The position numbers were made by a program, and so were the translations under genes. Below, one piece after another: positions 25,842 through 33,079 of a stretch of 33,079 nt of DNA; the first letter of the stretch is position 1; each line of letters opens with the position of its first letter. Below the pieces are notes generated by a model that was given only the letters and a program-made list of their open reading frames with translations, was not told the origin of the DNA and ran no database searches. Source of the stretch: Ruminococcus sp. (GTDB lineage: Bacteria; Bacillota; Clostridia; Oscillospirales; Ruminococcaceae); NCBI GenBank assembly GCA_017521805.1, contig JAFXDK010000013.1, positions 1-33,079 of the forward strand, read 5' to 3'.

Positions 25842-27062
25842 ATGGAAAAAAGAGGAATAAGTAAACTTGATTTGAAAAGACGCAATAGAATGCAGATATT
25901 GCGCATCATCAGAGAGTACGGTCCAATTTCAAGAGTCGACGTTGCAAGCATTCTTGAAATCACACGTGCCGCTGTAACAATCATCACAAATGAGATGATT
26001 GAAGAGGGCGTGCTCGTTGAAATCGGTGAGGCTCCTGTAAACGCCGAGAAGCTTCAGAAGGGCAGAAGAAAGATTCTCATTGATATCAATGTCAACAGCC
26101 GTTTTGCACTGGGCGCAACAGTTGACGAAAAGGAAGTTACAGTCGGACTTACAAACCTTAATTCCGAGGTTCTTGATAAGTCAAGCATGGTTATCGACGA
26201 GAGAACAACAAGCAAGGATATCATCAGTTACATAATCAAGACATGCAACACAATGATAGAAAATTCTGCACTTACAGCAGATAAGGTTCTCGGTCTCGGT
26301 GTAGGCGTTGTACCGTCTATGTGGGGCAAGCTGAAGATTTTCTACAAGGACGGCATTCTCGACTTCTCCAGCTTCATCGACAAGCTTTCAAGCGGTCTCG
26401 ACCTCGAAATCTGCTGTGGAAATGCTGTTGGTCTTATGGCTCTTGCAAGCAACGATTACAGAACTCAGAGCGGCTATCAGACAAACACTGCATTTATCCA
26501 CAATGGTAATCAGGTAAATCTCGCTATCGTAAACAAGAACGAGCTTTCAAGCGATTATATTTCTTACACTTCCATGATTGAGAAGTTCATCGTATGTCCT
26601 AACGGAAGAAGCTACGAGGGTTATCCCAACGGCTCTGTAAAGGGCGAGCTTTCACGCAATGCCATGCTCTCTGCTATCTGGGAGATTTATTCAAAGGATA
26701 ACACACCTGTTCTCTGGGACCTCACAGAAGGCGATAAGAACAAGATAAATATGGATAACGTGTTTATGGCTCTTATGCGCGGCGAGGAGACGGTTAAAAA
26801 TGTTGTTGACGATATCATTGCTAAGTTTACTGTACTTGTAAATAATATCGCTATCAGCCATTTCGCTAAGAAAATCGTTCTCCACAACTACAAGCTCAAC
26901 GAGAAGCAGTTTGACTACGTAAAGCGCGAGATGATACATCTTGTAAGCGAGGAGATTGCTGACAGAGTAGTTCTCTCCAGCCTCGACGGAAAGAATAACT
27001 TCCTCGGCGGATGCGCTCTTATCATTCAGGAGAACTTCTATACCAAGGGCGGCATGAGATAG
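25842..27062 (+). CDS. ROK-like transcriptional regulator, degenerate sugar-kinase domain
   Basis: A 406-residue NagC/XylR-type protein. The N-terminal winged helix (about 8-75) has the family pattern NRMQILRIIREYGPISRVDV followed by a helix-turn-helix around ITRAAVTIITNEMIEEGVL. A ROK/hexokinase-like domain follows, with LGVGVVPSMWG around 150 and GNAVGLMALA around 193-202. The zinc-binding cysteine cluster expected after the GH-x motif in ROK proteins is not there; the region instead reads FIVCPNGRSYEGYPNG. The usual ATP-site glycines are also poorly kept. It therefore probably senses a ligand without kinase activity. GGAG lies 9 nt before the ATG. Codon use looks enriched in the host's preferred codons, suggesting good expression. 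Targets are unknown; sugar-use genes are typical for the family. Confidence 0.85.
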   Translation: MEKRGISKLDLKRRNRMQILRIIREYGPISRVDVASILEITRAAVTIITNEMIEEGVLVEIGEAPVNAEKLQKGRRKILIDINVNSRFALGATVDEKEVTVGLTNLNSEVLDKSSMVIDERTTSKDIISYIIKTCNTMIENSALTADKVLGLGVGVVPSMWGKLKIFYKDGILDFSSFIDKLSSGLDLEICCGNAVGLMALASNDYRTQSGYQTNTAFIHNGNQVNLAIVNKNELSSDYISYTSMIEKFIVCPNGRSYEGYPNGSVKGELSRNAMLSAIWEIYSKDNTPVLWDLTEGDKNKINMDNVFMALMRGEETVKNVVDDIIAKFTVLVNNIAISHFAKKIVLHNYKLNEKQFDYVKREMIHLVSEEIADRVVLSSLDGKNNFLGGCALIIQENFYTKGGMR

Positions 27063-27064
27063 AA

Positions 27065-27094
27065 ATGCGTAGTGCGTAATTCGTAATGCGTAAT
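27065..27094. repeat. Short GCGTAAT direct repeats
   Basis: Four closely packed variants of TGCGTAATT just after the ROK-like stop codon; a low-complexity remnant. Confidence 0.6.
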
Positions 27095-27117
27095 TATTAA
27101 TCTGTTTATAATTAAAG

Positions 27118-27152
27118 ATACCCGTGAAGATTTAGTCTCCACGGGTATTTTT
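27118..27152. terminator. Bidirectional terminator, overlaps end of PARG gene
   Basis: ATACCCGTG pairs with CACGGGTAT (27118-27126, 27140-27148), followed by T's on the + strand and with A's on the other side. The stop codon of the leftward PARG gene (27132-27134) lies in the loop, so the hairpin arm doubles as the last codons. Confidence 0.8.
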
Positions 27153-27950
27153 ATTGAAAACGTTTCTGAACTCTGTTATGTTTCTGCCGTCCTCTTTGCC
27201 ATAAACCGCAAAACAAACCTCATCAAAGCATCTGCCATACTCCTCATCAACAAGGACTTTTCTGAAATATTCCGCTACTTTTCGAGGATTATTACGGAAT
27301 GCACCACAGCCCCACGCTCCAAGCACAAGATTGCGATGTCCTTTCTTTGCGGCAATTCTAAGCATAATACGAATTCTTCGTGTCATAGTCTCTGCAATCT
27401 TTTTATCAGTCGCCAATATAGCCGCACCATTGCGGTTAGGAGCAGCAACAGTTACAACAGCCGCCATAAACGGCTCTGTAAGCAATCTGCACTTCTCGTC
27501 ACGGAATACGCACACCTGAGGCGAATACAGCATATAATCCGATTCCACACTGCTTATATGGGCGTTATTATAGCGATACATCTCCTTAGCATTATCAGAA
27601 GATATAGAAGCATACAGGGTACTGCATCTGCACAACGCTTCCTCCTGTGCATTTGCACCAAGCATAAAGCCACCGCCTGCCTTATGAGCATTTGCAAAGT
27701 TCATAACAAAAGGATTTTCAAGACGGCTTGCCGCACTAAAAGAATCCTCATTTGTAACTGAAATCCCGCACATTTCCTCACTGAATTTTGCAGATATATC
27801 CCATTCAAGCAATTCCCTGCCTATTTTCTGCGAATATACTTCAACAGCCGCGTAATCTAAATCGGGAAGAAGATAAATTTTTTCATCAATGGAATACTTC
27901 TTTTCATCAGTAATCCTTATAGCATCCTTTGCAATCGCAATATTATTCAT
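27132..27950 (-). CDS. Bacterial-type poly(ADP-ribose) glycohydrolase (TIGR02452-like macrodomain)
   Basis: A 272-residue cytoplasmic enzyme expected to release ADP-ribose from modified macromolecules. The diagnostic PARG signature GGG-x7-QEE is intact: GGGFMLGANAQEEALCR, with GGG at 92-94 and QEE at 102-104, where the second Glu is catalytic. Also typical are NFANAHKAGGG before it, YSPQVCVFRD, VAAPNR, and LVLGAWGCGAFRNNP, which forms the ribose/phosphate loop. An N-terminal helical accessory part (about 1-70) is normal for the microbial type. AGGAG precedes ATG 27950. A terminator for the upstream pspA unit sits just 13 bp before the start, so its promoter must lie further upstream or it depends on read-through. 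A nearby ADP-ribosyltransferase is not visible. Confidence 0.9.
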   Translation of the reverse strand: MNNIAIAKDAIRITDEKKYSIDEKIYLLPDLDYAAVEVYSQKIGRELLEWDISAKFSEEMCGISVTNEDSFSAASRLENPFVMNFANAHKAGGGFMLGANAQEEALCRCSTLYASISSDNAKEMYRYNNAHISSVESDYMLYSPQVCVFRDEKCRLLTEPFMAAVVTVAAPNRNGAAILATDKKIAETMTRRIRIMLRIAAKKGHRNLVLGAWGCGAFRNNPRKVAEYFRKVLVDEEYGRCFDEVCFAVYGKEDGRNITEFRNVFNKNTRGD

Positions 27951-27962
27951 AATTTACTCCTG

Positions 27963-27995
27963 AAAAAACGGCTCCTGATGCTATATCAGAAGCCG
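27963..27995 (-). terminator. Terminator of the pspA unit, in the PARG leader
   Basis: An 11-bp stem with one mismatch (27985-27995 with 27969-27979), followed on the - strand by TTTTTT (27963-27968). It lies between the 56-residue gene and PARG. Confidence 0.8.
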
Positions 27996-28013
27996 CTGTA
28001 TTCTTATTCCGGC

Positions 28014-28184
28014 TTATACGCCGCAGTCCTCATAGTCCTTCCACTTTTCAAAGTATATCTTATTGCTCCAGCTCTTGTACAGAATGTACAATATAGAACT
28101 AAGTGCGATAAATATTGCTCCTACAATGGGTAAAAACATATTGAGAACCTTATTCGGATTCATATCCTGATTATTATTTGTCAT
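28014..28184 (-). CDS. Small (56-residue) membrane protein linked to pspA
   Basis: ATG 28184 to TAA 28014-28016 encodes 56 residues. A polar Asn-rich start (MTNNNQDMNPNK) is followed by one membrane helix, about 14-41 (LNMFLPIVGAIFIALSSILY). A charged, aromatic tail then ends in DYEDCGV. It starts 3 nt after the pspA stop, so it is co-transcribed and probably coupled; TAAGG overlaps that stop as a weak ribosome site. Its stop is followed by an intrinsic terminator, which supports it as a genuine last gene of the unit. I do not recognise the family. A single-helix partner could anchor or regulate PspA at the membrane, as PspB/PspC do in other bacteria, but it has no clear similarity to them. 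Confidence 0.7.
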   Translation of the reverse strand: MTNNNQDMNPNKVLNMFLPIVGAIFIALSSILYILYKSWSNKIYFEKWKDYEDCGV

Positions 28185-28187
28185 ACC

Positions 28188-28865
28188 TTACTCAGCTGCG
28201 CCGCCGTTCATCTCAGCCATAAGTCTTGCAAGCTCAGCGTCAACCTTAGCATCCTTTTCAATCTGGTCGAAAGACTCTACAAGTTCATCATCTGTGCCGC
28301 CGATTTCAGCAAAAGCGTCAGCCTCAGCCTCCTTACGCTGTATCTTTTCTTCCATACGGTCAAACTTTTCAAGTGCAGAAGCACCGTCGAAGCCGCCCTG
28401 TGATTTAGCCAGTGCCTTCTTTGTGTCAGCCATCTGTGAACGAGCGATAAGCATAGCCTGTCTTGACTTTGCCTCATCAAGCTTGGACTTGAGAACCTCA
28501 ACCTGATTCTCGATAGCGTCTGTCTGAGTAGAAATTGACTCATACATCTCTGTGTATGTAGCAACTTCCTCATCAGCTCTTACCTTCTTAGCGAGAGCCT
28601 GCTTAGCCATATCCTGATTGCCCTGAGAGAGAGCAGCCTTAGCCTTAGCCTCCCAGCCTGCAGCAACCTTTACAGCATCGTCCATTTTCTTCTGAGCGAG
28701 ACGCTCACTTGCCTTAGCCTTGCCGAGATTCTGAGTAGCTATTGTAAGCTCTTTCTGCATATCAATAATGATCTGCTTCACCATTTTCTCCGGATCCTCT
28801 GCCTTATCGAGAAGGTCGTTGATGTTTGACTTAAGAATATCACTGATTCTGCTGAATACTCCCAT
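28188..28865 (-). CDS. pspA: PspA/IM30 family membrane-stress protein
   Basis: A 225-residue peripheral membrane protein related to ESCRT-III, which polymerises on damaged membranes. The N-terminal helix MGVFSRISDILKSNINDLLD is the family's lipid-binding amphipathic helix, followed by AEDPEKMVKQIIIDMQKEL, a signature of PspA/IM30. Long coiled-coil helices extend to about residue 150 (Ala/Lys/Glu-rich), and then FDRMEEKIQRKEAEADAFAE and a short acidic C-terminal region. The length matches PspA proper. GGAGG precedes the ATG, and a consensus promoter is at 28954-28982. There is no pspF-like activator near; the sigma-A promoter suggests basal expression. The following 56-residue membrane protein is likely its partner. 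Confidence 0.95.
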   Translation of the reverse strand: MGVFSRISDILKSNINDLLDKAEDPEKMVKQIIIDMQKELTIATQNLGKAKASERLAQKKMDDAVKVAAGWEAKAKAALSQGNQDMAKQALAKKVRADEEVATYTEMYESISTQTDAIENQVEVLKSKLDEAKSRQAMLIARSQMADTKKALAKSQGGFDGASALEKFDRMEEKIQRKEAEADAFAEIGGTDDELVESFDQIEKDAKVDAELARLMAEMNGGAAE

Positions 28866-28953
28866 TTTTTTAATCCTCCTGTTTCATGTATAAAAATATT
28901 ATTTGGACGGCTAACCCCATTTCGAATATATATAATATTCATGCCGTAAGTAT

Positions 28954-28982
28954 ATTATACTATATTTCCAACTGTTTGTCAA
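28954..28982 (-). promoter_or_regulatory. pspA promoter
   Basis: Exact consensus on the - strand: TTGACA (28977-28982), 17 bp, TATAAT (28954-28959). Confidence 0.85.
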
Positions 28983-29030
28983 GGGATTTTTATGTATTTT
29001 TTGTGAAAATATTGTGACAGAAATAATAAT

Positions 29031-29064
29031 ACCGCACAAAGCCCTGTATTAAGCCTTGTGCGGT
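29031..29064 (-). terminator. Terminator after the PVLDD-repeat membrane protein
   Basis: A 9-bp perfect stem (29031-29039 with 29056-29064), extended with mismatches, followed on the - strand by ATTATTATTT. Confidence 0.6.
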
Positions 29065-29069
29065 GAATA

Positions 29070-30131
29070 TTAATTATGATACTCTTTCTTGAAATAAAGT
29101 CCTACTTCCTCAGAACCTGTCATAAAGATAAATGATGTTATTGTCAATCCCAGTGATACTGCATAAAGAATTATTGTCAGAACAAGACTGCCCTCATGCT
29201 GAGGTATCATGAATACACCCGGCAGGACCTGAACAAAGGCTGAGCCGAAGTATATCAGAGTTGCAAGGGATTTCAGGAACCCTACGCCTGTCATAAGTGT
29301 AAGTCCTGATACTATCATTGCCGCCGCAATATAAAGCGATGTATCCTTTAACACCTTTGAGAAGCCGTCAAGACCGTCCTTGTATGTAAGCCCAAGGCCG
29401 CCGCTGTAGAGCAGATAGAACGCTACAGCCGCAACTATTCCCACAAGCGAGAGAACTATGCATATCTTGAATCCCTTTGCGGCTTTTTCACGATTTCGTT
29501 CCTCTTTCAGCGCAAGCATCTTTTTCAGGCTTTCCTTGTTTGGCTTCACTTCCTCTGTAAGCTGGGAAGTTACAGCCTGTTTTGCGCCCTCGCGCTTTGC
29601 ACGTTCAAGGTCCTCATCAACGAATTTAGGCTTGTATACAGGTGTCTCAGGCTCATCGTCAAGTACAGGCGCTTTCAGCTCTGATACAGGCTGTTCAGGG
29701 GCAGGCTTTTCCGTTGTCGGAGGCGGTGTATAAGTATCATCGTCAAGAACAGGAGCTGTTACCTCCTCCTTGGGAGCTTCAACGCCCTTTTGCTTTCTCA
29801 GCTGTTCAAGCACTCTTTCGCGGTTTGCCTCGGGGAATTTCATGAATGTTTCACGCTGTTCGGGAGAAAAAGTCGCAATAAGCTCCTCATCGGTCATGAT
29901 TCTGACTTCCTGCTTTTTGTGCTCGTATACCTGTGTATTGTCATCGAGAACAGGTGCAGATACTCCCGTGGGAGCGCCTTTTTTCTGTGCAGTCGGCGGC
30001 ACATATGCGTCCATATCGTCCAGAACAGGAGCTGATACTCCCGTAGGACCGCCTTTTTTTGCGGCAGGCGCTGTGTACTCTATATCATCGAGAACGGGTA
30101 CTCCTGTGCCGTAGTTGTTTTCATCGTTCAT
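29070..30131 (-). CDS. Membrane protein with five PVLDD motifs
   Basis: A 353-residue protein I do not recognise. The N-terminal 220 residues are soluble and disordered-looking, rich in Pro, Lys and Glu. They carry five copies of a PVLDD motif (12-16, 35-39, 60-64, 127-131, 155-159), two of them inside a duplicated PTGVSAPVLDD block. Between copies three and four is a helical piece, EELIATFSPEQRETFMKFPE. The C-terminal part has four predicted membrane helices (about 221-243, 266-283, 287-308, 316-337). No signal peptide is present, so the repeats face the cytoplasm. They look like docking sites for a partner protein. GAAGGTGAT precedes the ATG; the gene starts 4 nt after the transglutaminase-dockerin gene and shares its transcript. 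Confidence 0.85.
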   Translation of the reverse strand: MNDENNYGTGVPVLDDIEYTAPAAKKGGPTGVSAPVLDDMDAYVPPTAQKKGAPTGVSAPVLDDNTQVYEHKKQEVRIMTDEELIATFSPEQRETFMKFPEANRERVLEQLRKQKGVEAPKEEVTAPVLDDDTYTPPPTTEKPAPEQPVSELKAPVLDDEPETPVYKPKFVDEDLERAKREGAKQAVTSQLTEEVKPNKESLKKMLALKEERNREKAAKGFKICIVLSLVGIVAAVAFYLLYSGGLGLTYKDGLDGFSKVLKDTSLYIAAAMIVSGLTLMTGVGFLKSLATLIYFGSAFVQVLPGVFMIPQHEGSLVLTIILYAVSLGLTITSFIFMTGSEEVGLYFKKEYHN

Positions 30132-30135
30132 TATA

Positions 30136-31287
30136 TCACCTTCTTAAATAGTCTTCAATAGATATTTTTCCTCCTGTTGATACATAGGAGTAATATGCCA
30201 GAATACTTGAAGCGTCTGAAGAATCAATGATTTCATCGCCGTTCACATCAGCCACGGTCTTTTGTGCCGACGAAAAGCCGCTTGCCGCCGCAGTGGATGA
30301 ACGGGCATACTCCGCCATTACAAGAGAAGCGTCAGCAGAATCAACAACATTGTCACCGTTGACATCTCCCATGCTGTAATTGGCTTTATATGCAGAAGCC
30401 GCCAGTCTGTAACGGGAAATAAAATCCCTTGTGGTATAGTTCAGCTTAAAAGGATTTTCTTCATCGGGGCTGTCGGGGACATGGACAATTTCACTGTCGT
30501 ATTCATCAAAATCCTGAGAGCCTTTCATGAAGTAATTACAATCCTCTATACCGCTGCAAAAGACATCGTATGTAGCATCACATAAATAATACAGTCCTTC
30601 CACCTCGACGATATTCCACGCATGAGCGTCGGTAGTAGTACCAAAAATCATACGGCATGAAATCCCTGCCTCTTTTACAAGACGGTAGAAAAGCTGAGCA
30701 TATCCTTGACAAACGGCTTTTCCCTCTTTAAGAGCACCGTATGCCGTGAAGTATCTGATATCCTCAGATTCATATTCATAATCGACGTTTTTAATAATAT
30801 ATTCGTAAATTGCTGCGATTTTGCCGTAATCGTCGAGACTGTCTATATTCAATTCCCTCAAAAGCTCAGAAACTCTGCCTGTGACGTATTTTTCCTGTTC
30901 AACTGTTGAATTATACGTAACAACGTAAGTGAAATAGCATTTCTGAGAATCAACAGCTCTTTTGCATACAATTTCGTGGACTGACTTTCTGAGATAGTCG
31001 CCCTCTGCGCCGTTGTCAGTTTCATTAAAGGCGAGAGAAACAGTCTGATTAAAGCTGTCAACATATGATGCAGGCATGGAAAACAATATATTTTCTTCTC
31101 TGTTCATCATTGCTTCTCTGACATAATCAGCAGCTGATTCCAGACTGTTGAAATGCGTGCCTGTTTTGTTGATATCAGAAAGGGGCACATCTGTACTCAC
31201 CAAGAAAGCAGAGGCATTAACAGCAGGAATACCGACTGTCATTGTCAGCGCCATTACAGCAGATAATAAACCTTTGTAAAATTTCAC
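30136..31287 (-). CDS. Secreted transglutaminase-like protein with type I dockerin
   Basis: 383 residues from GTG 31287, chosen because GGAG lies 8 nt upstream; the GTG at 31296 is too close to it. A signal peptide occupies about 1-27 (ending NASA). The transglutaminase/protease core (about 150-240) shows the triad Cys193 (GKAVCQGYAQLF), His222 (DAHAWNIV) and Asp237 (YLCDATYD). A type I dockerin closes the protein (about 306-373): two calcium loops, DVNGDNVVDSAD and DVNGDEIIDSSD, each with Asp/Asn at the binding positions. It should bind a scaffoldin cohesin and so join a cellulosome. The role of the core is unknown; it could cut or cross-link protein in the plant wall or in the complex. It lies 43 bp after purA with no terminator between. 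Confidence 0.93.
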   Translation of the reverse strand: MKFYKGLLSAVMALTMTVGIPAVNASAFLVSTDVPLSDINKTGTHFNSLESAADYVREAMMNREENILFSMPASYVDSFNQTVSLAFNETDNGAEGDYLRKSVHEIVCKRAVDSQKCYFTYVVTYNSTVEQEKYVTGRVSELLRELNIDSLDDYGKIAAIYEYIIKNVDYEYESEDIRYFTAYGALKEGKAVCQGYAQLFYRLVKEAGISCRMIFGTTTDAHAWNIVEVEGLYYLCDATYDVFCSGIEDCNYFMKGSQDFDEYDSEIVHVPDSPDEENPFKLNYTTRDFISRYRLAASAYKANYSMGDVNGDNVVDSADASLVMAEYARSSTAAASGFSSAQKTVADVNGDEIIDSSDASSILAYYSYVSTGGKISIEDYLRR

Positions 31288-31330
31288 AATACTCACTCCT
31301 TATTCAGAAATGAAGTAAAACTGCCTTATA

Positions 31331-32668
<1,338 letters not shown>

Positions 32669-32670
32669 TT

Positions 32671-32699
32671 ATTATATCACAGTATGAATAATATTTCAA
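32671..32699 (-). promoter_or_regulatory. purA promoter
   Basis: TTGAAA (32694-32699), 17 bp, TATAAT (32671-32676), about 65 bp before the start codon. Confidence 0.75.
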
Positions 32700-32732
32700 G
32701 TGCTTTTGAAAAAAAGATTATTTACAGGCTGA

Positions 32733-33079
32733 TTCAAGAAGTCCAAGAAGTCCGCTTTGCACACACATGTACTCTTGAACCTCTTGAACCTCTTGCTTTA
32801 ACTGACTAAAGCAAAGCCTATAGCCGTTAGCTTGTAGGGGCTGCCTTTGGCAGTCCGTGGGCGGATAATATCCGCCCCTACTACGCCGTAACATCTTAAA
32901 CTTTATATTTTATAATGATATTTTGTAGGGGAGGTTGCCCACGACGTCCCGTTAATTAAACGATGTAGCGTCACGGCGTGCCGTGACCGCAATTTCGAAA
33001 CGAAATTCAATTTTTTCGACATTCTCAGGACTGCCAAAGGCAGCCCCTACAAAAAATAATAGACAATTTCAAGAAGTCC
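32733..33079. repeat. 12-bp direct repeats flanking the inverted-repeat element
   Basis: TTCAAGAAGTCC occurs at 32733-32744 and again at 33068-33079, the very end of the window. At the left it is followed by AAGAAGTCC, a partial second copy. Short TTGAACCTC repeats lie near 32774-32792. No gene is seen in this 470-bp stretch beyond purA. Confidence 0.65.
32832..33052. repeat. 221-bp element with perfect 25-bp terminal inverted repeats
   Basis: The arms 32832-32856 and 33028-33052 are exact reverse complements. Each arm also folds on itself (CTGCC/GGCAG). Inside are further palindromes, such as GGGCGGAT/ATCCGCCC (about 32860-32878) and GTCACGGC/GCCGTGAC. There is no coding frame. It looks like a MITE-like or dispersed intergenic repeat. 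Confidence 0.8.

Overview
The window comes from a low-to-moderate-GC Firmicute, most likely a Ruminococcus of the fibre-degrading, cellulosome-forming kind (R. flavefaciens-like). The evidence is a textbook type I dockerin on a secreted transglutaminase-like protein (30136-31287), strong GGAGG ribosome binding sites, sortase/LPXTG pilus genes and a GH9 cellulase module. The species is an inference. I see no tRNA, rRNA, CRISPR array, transposase or phage gene.

Left part (1-5840): the N-terminal half of pyruvate phosphate dikinase runs off the left edge. Next comes a gene-poor stretch of about 950 bp that may hold a small RNA with its own promoter and terminator, and then a helical protein of unknown function. 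A two-component system follows on the + strand: an OmpR-type regulator and a histidine kinase whose outer domain carries eight tandem NPW tetrapeptides.

Central part (5867-23823, all on the - strand): a complete sortase-assembled pilus operon of about 18 kb. A near-consensus promoter at 23879-23907 starts it. In transcription order it encodes a small coiled-coil protein, a signal peptidase I, a giant (about 4,170-residue) tip-type adhesin ending in LPSTG, a major pilin (LPGTG), a class C pilin polymerase, a Thr-rich basal-type pilin (LPQTG) and a second, smaller sortase. It meets the two-component system tail to tail at a shared terminator. The central discovery is in the tip protein. A full GH9 endoglucanase domain with its catalytic Asp and Glu, followed by carbohydrate-binding-like and Ig-like modules, sits inside a split Cna-B domain. 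Streptococcal tip pilins such as RrgA carry a von Willebrand A domain in a comparable nested position. This predicts a cellulase displayed on a covalent pilus, in a bacterium that also encodes dockerin proteins.

Right part (24283-33079): a zinc-ribbon membrane protein diverges from the pilus operon. A ROK-like regulator follows, preceded by about 330 nt packed with perfect hairpins (a candidate structured RNA or leader). After it come a bacterial-type poly(ADP-ribose) glycohydrolase, a PspA/IM30 gene with a 56-residue membrane-protein partner, and a membrane protein with five PVLDD motifs. The window closes with the transglutaminase-dockerin protein, purA, and an inverted-repeat element near the right edge.

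Working model: the two-component system may sense the substrate and control the pilus operon. Signal peptidase and class C sortase would build the fibre, the small sortase would attach it to the wall through the Thr-rich pilin, and the tip would bind and cut plant polysaccharide. The domain calls rest on sequence motifs; the regulatory link and the substrate are inference.
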